A stretch of DNA of 64,000 nt from Streptococcus sanguinis (GCF_900475275.1 NZ_LS483364.1:62001-126000); one strand, 5' to 3'; shown: positions 44,395 through 55,084, counted from the stretch's first letter. Numbers and translations are program-made. Notes: generated by a model not told the origin, from the sequence alone.

Positions 44395-46470
44395 CTATTT
44401 CAAAACAATCAACTGCTTGCCAGCTAGGTTGTAACTGTCAGCTAGCGGTGCAATTGGTTTTTGGACATCAATGGCTGGATATTGAAGGTGCAGCTTTTGC
44501 TTGTTTTTGTTTTCGTAGACAGCCTCTTGGCTGCTGAAGTTGATGACGATGGTCATGCTCGCTTTGCTGTCTTGAATTTTGTACTCCAATAGACTGTCTG
44601 TCAGCCAGTTGACCTGACAGGCTTGCTTGATAGCGGCGCTGGTCTTTAGATGCAGCAGCGGATGTGCCCTGCGAAAGGAAATCAGCTTTTTAAGAAAAGC
44701 AATATCCTCTGTGTAATGCAGGGAGCGCAGCCAGTCTAGTTTATTGATCTCGTCGGGCATATTGTAGGTGTTGTCAATCAGATTTTTAGTCCGGAAAAAT
44801 TCCTGACCGCTGTGGATAAAGGGAACACCTTGAGCCAGCAGGACGAGTTGGAGAGCCAGCCGCGAATTGGCCAGCCGATCCCGCAAGGTGATAGCAGGGT
44901 TGACGATATCAAAGTAATCAAAAACCGTTGCATTGTCATGGCACTCCACATAATTAATAGCCTGCTGGGGCGCTATGAAGTGAGCCTCGCCTTTTAGTCC
45001 GACATTGGCTGTCAGGACGTTTTCAAGCTGACTGGCAGGAGTCTTGCTCTCGATTTGCCGGCCTTGAGCGATGGTCTGCTTGAGACTGTCGCGGAAATGA
45101 TCGCTGAAAAATCCATAATCTGGCAGCTGGGAAGCATTGTACTGATGGGCCAATTGCTCACTTGCCAGCCCAGTATCCATCTGCCAGCCTTCGCCGTAGA
45201 GGTAGATGTTAGGATAGAGCGTCTTGAGTTCGTCAGCTATCTGCTGCATGGTTTGGATATCTAAAATCCCCATCAGATCAAAGCGGAAACCGTCAAAGCC
45301 ATAGATGCTGACCCATTGCTTGACCGACTGCTTGATATAGCGGCGAACCATGGCTTTCTCACTGGCTACATCATTGCCACAGAAGGTCCCGTTGGTCCGG
45401 TAGCCCATATCATTGAGCCGGAAAAAATAGCCGGGCACGATTTTTTCAAAAGCATAGCTATTGGCATCATAGACATGATTGTAGACCACGTCCATGATGA
45501 CGCTGATATCAGCATTGTGGAAGGCAGTAATGGCCGCCTGTAGCTCTAAGATGCGGGCATAAGGGTCTCGTGGGTCACTGGCAAAACTGCCGTCTGGGAC
45601 ATTATATTGGACAGGGTCGTAGCCCCAGTTGTAGACGAGCTCAGGATGCTTTTCATCAACGCTGCCAAAATCGTAGACAGGCATAAGTTGCACGTGGCTG
45701 ATGCCTAGCTCTTTCAGATAGTCCAGACCGAACTTCTGACCGTGGACGACTGGAGATTCGCTCAGCGAGGCAAACTTCCCAGGATAGGAGAAGCTAGCTT
45801 CTTTCTGCATAGAGAAATCGCGGACGCTCATTTCATAAATGACGGCTTCTGTCGGATCCAACTGTGTTTTTGCTCGTTTGATAGGCTTTTTAATCTTTTC
45901 TAAATCAATGACATAGCTGTTGCCCGAATTGACATCTGAGGATAGGGCGTAGGAATCGTGGACTTCAATCCATTTGCCATTAATCTTATGGAGATAAGAA
46001 TAGGAGGCTCCCTCTAAATCTCCCTCAATCCGGGTATGCCAGACTCCCTTATCCAGACGTTTGAGATGGTGAACCTGGTCTTTGAGATGCAGGAGGACTT
46101 TTTCGGAAATCGGCGCCCAGAGTTTGAAATCGGTGGCTTGGGGACTGTATTGAGCTCCCAAATCGTCGCCTGCATAGTCAAAAATTTCATCGAAAATAGG
46201 CTTTTTCACGATATGGCGGTACTGCAGGTCAGTATGGTTGCGATCCTGGTCATAGACCTTGTAGGACTGCGTCAGGTCAATGGGCTCATTAGCCGACACG
46301 GTGTAGATAATCCGCTCTTCCTGATTGTTGATATTTTTGATGGTCAAAGGGCTGGAGCTGTGCTTGTCTTCCAGTGTAAAGTGGATGGAGTAGGCTTCAA
46401 AGCTCTTTTCCAGTTCGATGGTGATGATATTTTCGTCATCTAAATAGGCTTGAAAAATACGAAAGGCCAT
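44395..46470 (-). CDS. pulA: Type I pullulanase (cytoplasmic)
   Basis: Debranching enzyme cutting alpha-1,6 links in glycogen and branched maltodextrins. It is a GH13 protein of 691 residues without signal peptide. YNWGYDPVQYNVPDGS is the pullulanase signature; FDGFRFDLMG holds the nucleophile aspartate, YLYGEGW the acid/base glutamate, and YVECHDN the transition-state aspartate. An N-terminal beta domain (about 1-110) precedes the barrel. It lies downstream of malR on the same strand, next to malQ and glgP, forming the intracellular maltodextrin/glycogen set. Confidence 0.94.
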   Translation of the reverse strand: MAFRIFQAYLDDENIITIELEKSFEAYSIHFTLEDKHSSSPLTIKNINNQEERIIYTVSANEPIDLTQSYKVYDQDRNHTDLQYRHIVKKPIFDEIFDYAGDDLGAQYSPQATDFKLWAPISEKVLLHLKDQVHHLKRLDKGVWHTRIEGDLEGASYSYLHKINGKWIEVHDSYALSSDVNSGNSYVIDLEKIKKPIKRAKTQLDPTEAVIYEMSVRDFSMQKEASFSYPGKFASLSESPVVHGQKFGLDYLKELGISHVQLMPVYDFGSVDEKHPELVYNWGYDPVQYNVPDGSFASDPRDPYARILELQAAITAFHNADISVIMDVVYNHVYDANSYAFEKIVPGYFFRLNDMGYRTNGTFCGNDVASEKAMVRRYIKQSVKQWVSIYGFDGFRFDLMGILDIQTMQQIADELKTLYPNIYLYGEGWQMDTGLASEQLAHQYNASQLPDYGFFSDHFRDSLKQTIAQGRQIESKTPASQLENVLTANVGLKGEAHFIAPQQAINYVECHDNATVFDYFDIVNPAITLRDRLANSRLALQLVLLAQGVPFIHSGQEFFRTKNLIDNTYNMPDEINKLDWLRSLHYTEDIAFLKKLISFRRAHPLLHLKTSAAIKQACQVNWLTDSLLEYKIQDSKASMTIVINFSSQEAVYENKNKQKLHLQYPAIDVQKPIAPLADSYNLAGKQLIVLK

Positions 46471-46573
46471 GTTTTTCCTCTTTCTTTGTCAGTTTCTATT
46501 CGTGTAATTGTTTTGAGTTTAGGCTCTTCCCTAGGTTAGGACAAGGCCGATATGTGAATCGTTGATGAATGAG

Positions 46574-46599
46574 CAAAAGCACTCGGATTAGCGAGTGCT
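46574..46599 (-). terminator. Terminator overlapping the malR stop codon
   Basis: On the minus strand AGCACTCG/CGAGTGCT closes around the malR TAA and is followed by TTTTG. It separates malR from pulA at least in part. Confidence 0.75.
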
Positions 46600-47571
46600 G
46601 ATGCTATGCGGAATCAGCTGGCGATAGCAGATCTGCTTGTCTTCTTTATTGTCCTTGATGATCTGGAAGAGGGTCCGGAAAGACTCTTTCCCAAGCTCGA
46701 GGGCATTGATATCGATATAGGCATCCACATCAATGCGCGGTTTGATAGAATCAAAGGTGATAATGGGAATCTGGTAGTCCTGATCTTTGAGATAGTGCAG
46801 GGCTCCTTCTGCTACCAAGGTATCAGAGGTTACGATAGCTTCAATCTCATCCAGCGGCAGCTCCTCCATAATCTTGTAACTGTTGTCTTCCAGAAGGAAA
46901 CCGAAGGCAAATTTGATAATGCGTTCATCCAAAGGCCGTTCTGCTTCATTCAGGGCTTGCTTGTAGCCTGTGTAACGATCTTGAGAAACAACCAGCTCCT
47001 TATTCCCAGCCAGAAAGGCAATTTTCTGATAGCCCTTGTCAAGGAAATATCTGGTTGCGTCATAGCCAGCCTTGATATTGTCGTTGTCCACTAGAGAGAT
47101 GAAAGGTGAGACAGCTTTCCCTAGGATAAGGAAAGGGAAGTTGTTCCTGACTGCAAAGTCGACCAAAGGATCGTCCTGCTTGGAGTAAAGGAAAATCAGT
47201 CCGTCAACTCGCTTGCCCAAAATCATCTGCTTCATATTTTCCAAGCGATGTTCTTCGTCTTGCCCCGTGCTGATCTGGATGGCATAGTCATAGTCAGAAG
47301 CAATCTGAGAAATCCCCCGTAATACAGTTGGGAAAAAAGGGTTTTGATAGAAGACATCTGAGTCGTCCGGCAGGACCAAGCCGATGACCTGGCTGGACTG
47401 GCTGACCAGACTTCTGGCATTGAGGTTGGGATGATAGTCCAGCTCTTTCATAGCGGCACGGACCCGTTTTTTAGTTTCTTCACTGATGGTTGATTTGTTT
47501 TGTACGACGCGGGTCACGGTAGAGGGCGACACGCCTGCTAGTTTTGCGACTTCTTTGATAGTAACTCGCAT
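46588..47571 (-). CDS. malR: LacI-family maltose regulator MalR
   Basis: A 327-residue repressor with an N-terminal LacI helix-turn-helix (TIKEVAKLAGVSPSTVTRVVQ, about residues 3-23), a hinge helix (NLNARSLVSQ) and a periplasmic-binding-protein-like sensor domain. Position beside malQ and glgP plus two CGCAAACG-type operators in the divergent region support MalR. It should release maltodextrin genes when maltose is present. Confidence 0.9.
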   Translation of the reverse strand: MRVTIKEVAKLAGVSPSTVTRVVQNKSTISEETKKRVRAAMKELDYHPNLNARSLVSQSSQVIGLVLPDDSDVFYQNPFFPTVLRGISQIASDYDYAIQISTGQDEEHRLENMKQMILGKRVDGLIFLYSKQDDPLVDFAVRNNFPFLILGKAVSPFISLVDNDNIKAGYDATRYFLDKGYQKIAFLAGNKELVVSQDRYTGYKQALNEAERPLDERIIKFAFGFLLEDNSYKIMEELPLDEIEAIVTSDTLVAEGALHYLKDQDYQIPIITFDSIKPRIDVDAYIDINALELGKESFRTLFQIIKDNKEDKQICYRQLIPHSISTR

Positions 47572-47759
47572 AAAAACCTCCTAAAGGCCTGCATTTGCTG
47601 GAAATCCTTTCTATAACATCAACTATTTTAAATCTAGTAGTAGAAGCACTTGCTTTCTAAGAGTCATGCAAACCTGTGCCAAAAATAGCCATCGTAGCCA
47701 GTGATTTTGCTTAACTATTGTGGTCAAAAAAGCAAGTATGAAGCAGTTTCTCCGCAAAC

Positions 47760-47771
47760 GCAAACGTTTTC
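47760..47771 (+). promoter_or_regulatory. Candidate MalR operator, malR-proximal
   Basis: GCAAACGTTTTC differs by one base from a perfect GCAAACGTTTGC palindrome; a second GCAAACG half overlaps at 47754. It lies about 185 bases upstream of malR and may mediate autoregulation or cooperative binding with the malQ site. Confidence 0.55.
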
Positions 47772-47798
47772 TGTTTGTAAGAACATTTTAACACAAAA

Positions 47799-47812
47799 AG
47801 AGAACGCTTGCA
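47799..47812 (+). promoter_or_regulatory. Candidate cre site between malR and malQ
   Basis: AGAGAACGCTTGCA matches the CcpA consensus at 12 of 14 positions. Moderate support only; the region also contains MalR-type repeats that share bases with cre. Confidence 0.35.
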
Positions 47813-47908
47813 AGAAGAGAAAAACGGTAAACAATTGGGGCAGTAGGAGAGTCCTAAAAGAGCATTATATCCATTAACCAATAAATTGAAAAAAATCTCA
47901 AAAACCCC

Positions 47909-47937
47909 TTGCACTAAAAAAAAAAATAGGTTATAAT
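47909..47937 (+). promoter_or_regulatory. malQ-glgP promoter
   Basis: -35 TTGCAC (47909-47914), 17 bases consisting mainly of A, then -10 TATAAT (47932-47937). The MalR operator begins about 3 bases after the predicted start point. Confidence 0.8.
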
Positions 47938-47946
47938 CAAGTCGAC

Positions 47947-47958
47947 GCAAACGTTTGC
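47947..47958 (+). promoter_or_regulatory. MalR operator downstream of the malQ promoter
   Basis: Perfect 12-base palindrome GCAAACGTTTGC just after the predicted transcription start, placed to block initiation or elongation. Confidence 0.78.
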
Positions 47959-48007
47959 ATTAAGTAAAAATGAAAAGGCGTAGAGGAAAAAATAACGAGG
48001 TGACAAA

Positions 48008-49519
48008 ATGAAAAAACGTCAAAGCGGCGTGCTCATGCACATTTCATCCCTTCCGGGCAAGTACGGTATCGGATCTTTTGGCCAAAGTGCTTATGATTTT
48101 GTAGACTTCTTGGTTCGCACCAAGCAGCGCTATTGGCAGATTTTGCCACTGGGAACGACCAGTTATGGTGATTCTCCTTATCAGTCTTTCTCTGCTTTTG
48201 CGGGGAATACCTACTTTATCGATTTTGATATTCTGATAGAAGAAGGTTTGCTGAACGAGGCGGATGTCAAGGGAGCTGAATTTGGAGATGATCCTAGAAA
48301 AGTGGATTATGCAAAGATTTTCGATGCTCGCCGTCCAATCATGGAAAAAGCAGTAGCTCGCTTCTTGAAAGCAGACGATCTGTCTGACTATGAGAGCTTT
48401 GTGGAGCAAAATGCAGCTTGGCTGGAAGTTTTCGCTGAGTACATGGCTATCAAAGAGCATTTTGATAATCTAGCTTGGACTGAGTGGCCGGATGAAGCGA
48501 TCCGTCGCCGTGAGGCTGCTAGTCTCGCTTCTTATCGTGAGAAGCTGGCTGACAAGCTGACCTACCATCGTGTGACCCAGTATCTCTTCTTTAAGCAGTG
48601 GTTAAGATTAAAAGCCTATGCTAATGAACATCACATCGAGATTGTCGGTGATATGCCAATCTATGTGGCAGCTGATAGTGCTGATGTGTGGGCACAGCCG
48701 CACTTCTTTAAGACAGATGCTGTTGGTAAGCCGACTTGTGTGGCAGGCTGTCCGCCAGATGAATTTTCAGAAACTGGCCAGCTTTGGGGCAATCCTATCT
48801 ATGACTGGGAAGCTATGGATAAGGATGGTTATGCTTGGTGGATTGAACGCCTGCGCGAAAGCTTCAAGATTTACGACATTGTCCGTATCGACCACTTCCG
48901 CGGCTTTGAATCTTACTGGGAAGTACCTGCTGGCTCAGAAACATCTGCTTCTGGTAAGTGGGTCAAAGGTCCAGACTACAAGCTTTTTGCAGCGGTTAAG
49001 GAAGCCTTGGGTGATTTGAATATCATCGCAGAAGACCTAGGCTTTATGACGGATGAAGTGATCGAGTTGCGCGAGCGCACTGGTTTCCCAGGAATGAAAA
49101 TCTTACAATTTGCCTTCAATCCTGATGATGAAAGCATCGACAGCCCGCATCTAGCGCCAAACAACTCAGTCATGTATACAGGAACCCATGATAACAATAC
49201 TGTTCTGGGCTGGTACAAGGATGAGATTGACGACGCTACTCGCCAGTACATGGCTCAGTACACCAACCGTAAGGAGTACGAAACAGTACCTCATGCAATG
49301 CTGCGCACAATCTTTGCTTCAGTCAGCTTTATGGCCATTGCAACCATGCAAGACCTGCTGGAATTAGACAGTGCAGCACGGATGAACTATCCATCCACAA
49401 TTGGTGGGAACTGGACTTGGCGGATGACAGCTGAAGAGCTGAATCCAATCGTCGAAGGTGAGCTTTATAGCTTGACTAAGACTTACCGTCGTATGAATAC
49501 CGATTTAATTAACAAATAA
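48008..49519 (+). CDS. malQ: 4-alpha-glucanotransferase
   Basis: Amylomaltase of family GH77 that transfers maltodextrin units, releasing glucose and long chains for phosphorylase. It is 503 residues; RIDHFRGFESYWEVP holds the nucleophile aspartate region and IIAEDLGFMTDEV the acid glutamate. The GTHDNNT motif has the third carboxylate. Ribosome site CGAGGTGA. glgP follows after 32 bases. Confidence 0.96.
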   Translation: MKKRQSGVLMHISSLPGKYGIGSFGQSAYDFVDFLVRTKQRYWQILPLGTTSYGDSPYQSFSAFAGNTYFIDFDILIEEGLLNEADVKGAEFGDDPRKVDYAKIFDARRPIMEKAVARFLKADDLSDYESFVEQNAAWLEVFAEYMAIKEHFDNLAWTEWPDEAIRRREAASLASYREKLADKLTYHRVTQYLFFKQWLRLKAYANEHHIEIVGDMPIYVAADSADVWAQPHFFKTDAVGKPTCVAGCPPDEFSETGQLWGNPIYDWEAMDKDGYAWWIERLRESFKIYDIVRIDHFRGFESYWEVPAGSETSASGKWVKGPDYKLFAAVKEALGDLNIIAEDLGFMTDEVIELRERTGFPGMKILQFAFNPDDESIDSPHLAPNNSVMYTGTHDNNTVLGWYKDEIDDATRQYMAQYTNRKEYETVPHAMLRTIFASVSFMAIATMQDLLELDSAARMNYPSTIGGNWTWRMTAEELNPIVEGELYSLTKTYRRMNTDLINK

Positions 49520-49551
49520 AGAACAGCTAATTAGACTTGAAGGGAGTAATC

Positions 49552-51813
49552 ATGTCAAACTTACAAACTTATATCAAAAATACTTATTCAAAAAATCTTG
49601 CTGATTGCAGCAACGAAGAACTCTACCTGGCTCTTTTGAACTACACTAAATTAGCCAGCGCTCAAAAGCCAGTTAATACTGGTAAGAAAAAACTTTACTA
49701 CATTTCAGCTGAATTCCTGATTGGTAAACTTTTGTCTAACAACTTGATCAACCTTGGACTTTACGATGATGTGAAGCAAGAGTTGGCAGATGCTGGTAAA
49801 GACTTGATTGAAGTAGAAGAAGTTGAGTTGGAGCCGTCTCTGGGTAACGGAGGCTTGGGCCGTCTGGCTGCCTGCTTCTTGGACTCTATTGCGACACTTG
49901 GTCTCAATGGTGATGGTGTAGGACTGAACTACCACTTCGGTCTCTTCCAACAGGTTTTGAAAAACAACGAACAGACCACAATTCCTAACTTCTGGCTGAC
50001 AGAGCAAAACTGGTTGGTTCGCTCTAGTCGCAGCTACCAAGTGCCATTTGCTCACTTCACCCTGACATCTACTCTTTATGATATTGATGTGCCAGGTTAC
50101 AAGACAGAAACTAAGAACCGTCTTCGTCTCTTTGATTTGGACTCAGTGGATGCGGATATCATCACAGACGGTATTGACTTTGATAAGACAGATATCGCTC
50201 GCAACTTGACCCTCTTCCTCTATCCAGATGATAGTGACAAGCAAGGGGAATTGCTCCGTATCTTCCAACAGTATTTCATGGTTTCAAATGGTGCTCAGCT
50301 GATTATTGACGAAGCGATTGAAAAAGGCAGCAACCTGCATGATTTGGCAGACTACGCTGTCATCCAAATCAATGATACCCACCCATCTCTGGTTATCCCA
50401 GAAATGATTCGTCTCTTGACAGAGCGTGGTTTGGATTTGGATGAAGCAATTGCCATCGTACAGAAGATGACTGCTTATACGAATCACACGATTTTGGCAG
50501 AAGCTCTTGAAAAATGGCCTTTGGAATTCTTGAAAGAAGTAGTACCGCATCTGGTACCAATCATCAAAGAGCTTGACAAGCGCGTGAAAGCTAAATACGC
50601 AGATCCAGCAGTGCAAATCATTGATGAGGACGATCGTGTGCACATGGCTCACATGGATATCCACTACGGATACAGTGTCAATGGGGTTGCTGCTCTGCAT
50701 ACAGAAATCCTGAAAAACTCTGAGCTTAAAGCCTTCTACGATATCTACCCTGAAAAATTCAATAACAAGACCAACGGTATTACTTTCCGCCGCTGGCTCA
50801 TGCATGCCAACCCACGTCTATCTCATTACCTAGATGAGTTGCTGGGCCGCGACTGGCACCATGATGCAACTAAGCTCGAAGGCTTGTTGGAATTCACTGG
50901 TGCTGCAAATGTTAAAGAAAAATTGGAAGGTATCAAGGCTCACAACAAGCGTAAATTGGCTCGTCACTTGAAGGAAGCCCAAGGTGTGGAAATCAATCCA
51001 GAATCTATCTTTGATATCCAAATCAAGCGTCTGCATGAGTACAAGCGCCAACAAATGAACGCTCTGTACGTTATCCACAAGTATCTGGATATCAAGGCTG
51101 GCAACATCCCTGCTCGTCCAATCACTGTCTTCTTCGGTGGTAAGGCTGCTCCTGCTTACACGATTGCACAGGACATCATCCACCTCATCCTTTGCTTGTC
51201 AGAAGTGATTGCTAATGACCCTAAAGTGGCTCCACATCTGCAAGTAGTTATGGTAGAAAACTACAACGTTACAGCGTCTAGCTTCTTGATTGCAGCTGGT
51301 GACATTTCTGAGCAGATTTCCCTGGCTTCTAAGGAAGCATCTGGTACTGGTAACATGAAGTTCATGCTTAACGGTGCTTTGACTCTTGGTACAATGGACG
51401 GAGCAAACGTTGAGATTGCAGAGTTGGTTGGCGAAGACAACATCTACATCTTCGGTGAAGATTCTGAGACTGTTATTGACCTCTACGCAAAATCTGCTTA
51501 CAAATCTAGTGAGTACTATGCACGTGAAGCTATCAAGCCATTGGTTGACTTTATCGTCAGCGATGAAGTATTGGCAGTTGGTAAAGCTGAACGCTTGGAA
51601 CGTCTTTACAATGAACTGATCAGCAAGGACTGGTTCATGACCCTGCTGGATCTAGAAGACTATATCCAAGTCAAAGAGCGCATGCTGGCTGACTATGAAG
51701 ACCGCGATGCTTGGATGGACAAAGTTATCGTCAATATCGCCAAAGCTGGTTTCTTCTCATCTGACCGTACTATCGCTCAATACGAAGAAGAAGTATGGCA
51801 CTTGAATAGCTAA
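49552..51813 (+). CDS. glgP: Glycogen/maltodextrin phosphorylase
   Basis: PLP-dependent enzyme releasing glucose-1-phosphate from alpha-1,4-glucans. It is 753 residues, shorter than animal forms and usual for bacteria. The PLP site is in [34 protein letters not shown] is near the N-terminus. The ATG at 49552 follows AAGGGAG; a TTG in frame at 49537 is unlikely. A strong terminator follows. Confidence 0.96.
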   Translation: MSNLQTYIKNTYSKNLADCSNEELYLALLNYTKLASAQKPVNTGKKKLYYISAEFLIGKLLSNNLINLGLYDDVKQELADAGKDLIEVEEVELEPSLGNGGLGRLAACFLDSIATLGLNGDGVGLNYHFGLFQQVLKNNEQTTIPNFWLTEQNWLVRSSRSYQVPFAHFTLTSTLYDIDVPGYKTETKNRLRLFDLDSVDADIITDGIDFDKTDIARNLTLFLYPDDSDKQGELLRIFQQYFMVSNGAQLIIDEAIEKGSNLHDLADYAVIQINDTHPSLVIPEMIRLLTERGLDLDEAIAIVQKMTAYTNHTILAEALEKWPLEFLKEVVPHLVPIIKELDKRVKAKYADPAVQIIDEDDRVHMAHMDIHYGYSVNGVAALHTEILKNSELKAFYDIYPEKFNNKTNGITFRRWLMHANPRLSHYLDELLGRDWHHDATKLEGLLEFTGAANVKEKLEGIKAHNKRKLARHLKEAQGVEINPESIFDIQIKRLHEYKRQQMNALYVIHKYLDIKAGNIPARPITVFFGGKAAPAYTIAQDIIHLILCLSEVIANDPKVAPHLQVVMVENYNVTASSFLIAAGDISEQISLASKEASGTGNMKFMLNGALTLGTMDGANVEIAELVGEDNIYIFGEDSETVIDLYAKSAYKSSEYYAREAIKPLVDFIVSDEVLAVGKAERLERLYNELISKDWFMTLLDLEDYIQVKERMLADYEDRDAWMDKVIVNIAKAGFFSSDRTIAQYEEEVWHLNS

Positions 51814-51832
51814 TATTCTTTAAATCAAAACA

Positions 51833-51866
51833 AAAGCCGAGACAGCAGTGTTTCGGCTTTGATTTT
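51833..51866 (+). terminator. Terminator after glgP
   Basis: AAAGCCGA/TCGGCTTT with a 12-base loop and a nearby T-run. Confidence 0.85.
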
Positions 51867-51934
51867 TTAGTCGAAGAAATGAATAAGGATTTAGCTATTG
51901 TGTGGGCTTCTGGCAAGGTGAAAACCTCTCGGTC

Positions 51935-51963
51935 TTGTCAGCTTTTTCTTTTCGGTGTATAAT
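51935..51963 (+). promoter_or_regulatory. Promoter of the small membrane protein gene
   Basis: -35 TTGTCA (51935-51940) and -10 TATAAT (51958-51963), 17 bases apart; start point about 25 bases before the ATG at 51995. Confidence 0.75.
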
Positions 51964-51994
51964 AAGTGAAAATATTTCTTTACAGGAGGCGTTC

Positions 51995-52513
51995 ATGAAA
52001 AAGAAACCAATTTATCTTTATGTTTTGCTGGGCTTGTCAGCAATCGGAACTTTACTGGGAGTATGGAGTCGTTTTTTCTCCAAGTTTTCTGAGGTAGATT
52101 ATACAAAAATAAATTTCTCAAAAGAATTGAGCGATCAGACAAATCAGTTTAATAGACTTTATTTTGAATTTCTTCGTAATGGAATGAATATGCTGATTTT
52201 TTTCGTTATGACGGCTCTGTTAATAGCATCTATCGTCTTTTTGGTTAGAAAAAATCTGCAGATGGCTAATATTAGCTATATCGTTTATATACTAGTCAGT
52301 TTGTTATCTCAAGTTTACGTCTATATTTCATCGAAAGGGATTGTTGGCAAGGTATTTACAAGCCCTGAGAACATTGCAACGCATTCAAACAGTCTTCTTT
52401 TAGGAACAGTGCTGGGCTTTATTATCAGTTTAATTTATCTTTCCATCGTCGTCTTTAAGCTAATCCAGCAGCAAAAAGAGGCTGAAAAAGCAGAACTAGC
52501 TGCAAACGAATAA
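51995..52513 (+). CDS. Membrane protein of unknown function
   Basis: A 172-residue protein with four predicted membrane helices (IYLYVLLGLSAIGTLLGVW, GMNMLIFFVMTALLIASIVF, ISYIVYILVSLLSQVYVYI, LLLGTVLGFIISLIYLSIVVF) and a charged C-terminal tail. I do not recognise the family. The start has AGGAGG eight bases upstream; upstream residues in the same frame from 51902 lie before the predicted transcription start. Confidence 0.78.
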   Translation: MKKKPIYLYVLLGLSAIGTLLGVWSRFFSKFSEVDYTKINFSKELSDQTNQFNRLYFEFLRNGMNMLIFFVMTALLIASIVFLVRKNLQMANISYIVYILVSLLSQVYVYISSKGIVGKVFTSPENIATHSNSLLLGTVLGFIISLIYLSIVVFKLIQQQKEAEKAELAANE

Positions 52514-52521
52514 GATTTGAC

Positions 52522-52572
52522 AAATAACAGATAAGTGCTTACAATTTTAAGAAGCAATATCTGTTATTTTTT
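52522..52572 (+). terminator. Terminator between the membrane protein gene and the nrdI-like gene
   Basis: AAATAACAGATA pairs with TATCTGTTATTT; an inner TGCTT/AAGCA stem extends it. TTTT follows. The next gene begins 16 bases later, so its promoter may overlap this hairpin or it may depend on read-through. Confidence 0.75.
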
Positions 52573-52587
52573 AGAATGGAGAGTAAA

Positions 52588-53064
52588 ATGACAAAGGTTT
52601 CCTTGGTTTACATCAGCCTGAGCGGCAATACAGAGAGTTTCGTCCGTCGGCTGACAGACTATTTGCTGGAGCAGCATCCAAGCCTAGAAGTAGAGAAGAT
52701 TCATATCAAAGACCTGGTAAAGGAAGGAATTCCCTTTTTTGAAATGGACAATCCTTTTATCGCTTTTCTGCCGACTTATCTGGAGGGTGGCAATGGTGTG
52801 GACAATGGCGATGTAGAAATTCTGACAACCGATGTAGGGGATTTTATCGCCTTTGGTCAGAATGCCAGCAAGTGTCTGGGGGTCATTGGCAGCGGCAATC
52901 GTAACTTTAACAACCAATACTGTCTGACAGCCAAGCAATACTCAGAGCGGTTCGGATTTCCGGTTTTGGCTGATTTTGAAATGCGCGGCATGTTGGGAGA
53001 CATTAAGAAGGTTGCGGGGATTATTGAGGAGCTCTATCATATTGAAAAAAACGAAAACCAGTGA
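52588..53064 (+). CDS. nrdI: NrdI-like flavodoxin
   Basis: A 158-residue flavodoxin-fold protein. The FMN phosphate loop is SLSGNTESF at residues 8-16, with PTYLEGG and the [12 protein letters not shown] segment typical of NrdI, which supplies oxidant to the manganese site of class Ib ribonucleotide reductase. nrdE and nrdF are not adjacent, so it may be a second or stand-alone copy. The start has GGAGAG 5 bases upstream. Confidence 0.88.
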   Translation: MTKVSLVYISLSGNTESFVRRLTDYLLEQHPSLEVEKIHIKDLVKEGIPFFEMDNPFIAFLPTYLEGGNGVDNGDVEILTTDVGDFIAFGQNASKCLGVIGSGNRNFNNQYCLTAKQYSERFGFPVLADFEMRGMLGDIKKVAGIIEELYHIEKNENQ

Positions 53065-53080
53065 GGTTTTCGTTTTTTGA
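53048..53080. terminator. Bidirectional terminator between nrdI and argS
   Basis: AAAACGAAAACC pairs with GGTTTTCGTTTT across a five-base loop. The left arm and loop encode the last residues and stop of nrdI. T-runs are present in both directions. Confidence 0.85.
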
Positions 53081-53095
53081 TGTTCTAAATTAAGC

Positions 53096-54784
53096 TTACA
53101 TCTTTTCTGGCGCTTCTACTCCTAGCAGACGTAGAGCTTCTTTGAGGACAACAGCTGTTGAGTAGCTGAGAGCCAGACGGCTGTCGCGTTCAGGGCTTTC
53201 ATCCAGAATCCGCGTGTGCGCATAATATTTGTTAAAGGCTTGAGCCAAGCTAATAGCGTATTTGGCAATCAGTGATGGCTCATAGTTATCAGCAGCACGC
53301 TTGACAACGCGACCGAAGTCTTGAAGCAGCTTGATAATTTCCCAGCTTTCTGGATCGTTCAGGCTGTATGTAGCCTCTGCATCAGGCTGGAAGTTCGCCT
53401 TGCGCAGGATAGACTGGATACGAGCATAGGCATACTGGATGTAAGGGCCTGTTTCTCCCTCGAAGGAAACCATAGCTTCCAGATCAAAGTCGTAACCATT
53501 GCGGCGGTCAGTTTTGAGGTCGTAGAACTTAACTGCTCCTACCCCAACTGCACGAGCAACAGCTTCCTTGTCTTCCAAATCTGGGTTTTTAGCTTCAATC
53601 TGGCTCTTAGCCCGGCTGATAGCTTCTAACAGAGTTGGTTCGAGAAGGATGATATTTCCTTTACGTGTAGACAGCTTTTGACGGTTTTTAGTCACCAGAC
53701 CAAAGTCAACGTGAATCATGTCATCGCTCCAGTCAAAGCCCATCTTTTTCAGAACGGCCTTGAGCTGTCTGAAGTGGTTGGCCTGCTCTTGACCTACAAC
53801 ATAGACATTTTTGACAAAGTTGTAAGTGCGAGCCCGGTAGATGGCTGTTGCGATATCCCGTGTAATGTAGAGGGTAGCGCCGTCTGATTTTTTAATCATA
53901 GCAGGCGGAAGGTTAAAGTCTTCCAAGTCTACAATGCTAGCTCCTTTGGATTCCTGCAGGAGACCCTTGTCTTCAAGGATTTGAATCCCTTCGTCCATCT
54001 TGTCATTGTAGAAGGCTTCACCGTTTAGGCTGTCAAATTCGACACCTAGGAGTTCGTAGATACGGTTGAATTCTGTCAGACTTTCATCGCGGAACCATTG
54101 CCAGAGCTCAGTCGCTTCTGGGTCACCGTCTTCCAGCTTCTTGAACCAAAGGCGGCCTTCTTCATCCAGAGATGGGTCGTTTTCGATCTCAGCATTGATA
54201 CGCACATAGAGTTTGAGGAGCTCATCGATAGGGTTGGCTTCAACAGCTTCCTGGCTTCCCCACTTCTTATAAGCTACCATCAGGAGGCCGAACTGTTTGC
54301 CCCAGTCTCCCAAGTGGTTGACTTTAATGGTATTGTAGCCTATTTTACGGAAGATATTGGAAAGAGCGTCACCGATAACAGTAGAGCGCAAGTGGCCGAC
54401 TGAGAAAGGCTTGGCAATGTTTGGACTGGACAGGTCAATGGTGATATTCTGATTATTTCCTTCGTTCTGCTGGCCGTAGTCAGCTCCGTCTTTGATGACT
54501 TCTTTGATAACTTGGCCAGAAATTTCAGCCTTGCTGAGGAAAAAGTTGACATAAGGACCAGTCGCAACGACTTTATCAAAATGCGCCGTGTCAATCTTTT
54601 CAGCGATGTCAGCAGCGATGATTTGAGGAGCTTTGCGCTCAGTCTTTGCCAGAGAAAAGGCTGGGAAGGCGATATCACCAAGTTCAGAGCTCTTTGGCTG
54701 CTCCAATAAATTTAAAATAGCGTCTTGATCAAGGCTGTCAATAACCTTGGCCAATTCGCCGGCAATCAACTGTTTGTTATCCAT
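53096..54784 (-). CDS. argS: Arginyl-tRNA synthetase
   Basis: Class I synthetase charging tRNA-Arg. It is 562 residues. The HIGH-type motif is in [16 protein letters not shown], and the C-terminal DALR anticodon domain (about residues 445-562) includes [18 protein letters not shown]. The KMSKS-like loop is KLSTRKGN. It is divergent from argR, with AGGAGC as ribosome site on the minus strand. Confidence 0.96.
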   Translation of the reverse strand: MDNKQLIAGELAKVIDSLDQDAILNLLEQPKSSELGDIAFPAFSLAKTERKAPQIIAADIAEKIDTAHFDKVVATGPYVNFFLSKAEISGQVIKEVIKDGADYGQQNEGNNQNITIDLSSPNIAKPFSVGHLRSTVIGDALSNIFRKIGYNTIKVNHLGDWGKQFGLLMVAYKKWGSQEAVEANPIDELLKLYVRINAEIENDPSLDEEGRLWFKKLEDGDPEATELWQWFRDESLTEFNRIYELLGVEFDSLNGEAFYNDKMDEGIQILEDKGLLQESKGASIVDLEDFNLPPAMIKKSDGATLYITRDIATAIYRARTYNFVKNVYVVGQEQANHFRQLKAVLKKMGFDWSDDMIHVDFGLVTKNRQKLSTRKGNIILLEPTLLEAISRAKSQIEAKNPDLEDKEAVARAVGVGAVKFYDLKTDRRNGYDFDLEAMVSFEGETGPYIQYAYARIQSILRKANFQPDAEATYSLNDPESWEIIKLLQDFGRVVKRAADNYEPSLIAKYAISLAQAFNKYYAHTRILDESPERDSRLALSYSTAVVLKEALRLLGVEAPEKM

Positions 54785-55084
54785 ATTTGCTCCTTTGTGT
54801 CTTTTGTTATTATTTTATCACATTTTTCAAGGAATCTTCAATTTTTTTGGGAATAATTTTTGGGCTAATAGGAATTTTTCTGATATAATAAGAGGGATAA
54901 GAACCTGTATTTATAGATGAGTTTTCCATCTAAATGCTTCCTTCCCTGACACTCTTGGTTAAAGTTTTTTGTTTATTCTCAGTATTCCTGCAAATCTTTG
55001 CCTAGATTGATGGAGAAGCAGCCTTTGATCGGATGAGGTGCCCTTCATGAATGCAGCTTCTAATTATTCAATAATGAGGTAAAA
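54785..55084. other. Divergent region between argS and argR
   Basis: About 300 bases with no gene. For argR, an extended -10 TGA-TATAAT has its hexamer at 54884-54889, giving a leader of about 190 bases. A ten-codon frame (ATG at 54916) has no ribosome site. No clear ArgR box pair was identified by eye. Confidence 0.5.

Noticed and set aside
54900..54950. Leader peptide for arginine attenuation before argR
   Set aside because: The only short frame (MSFPSKCFLP) has no ribosome site and no arginine codons.
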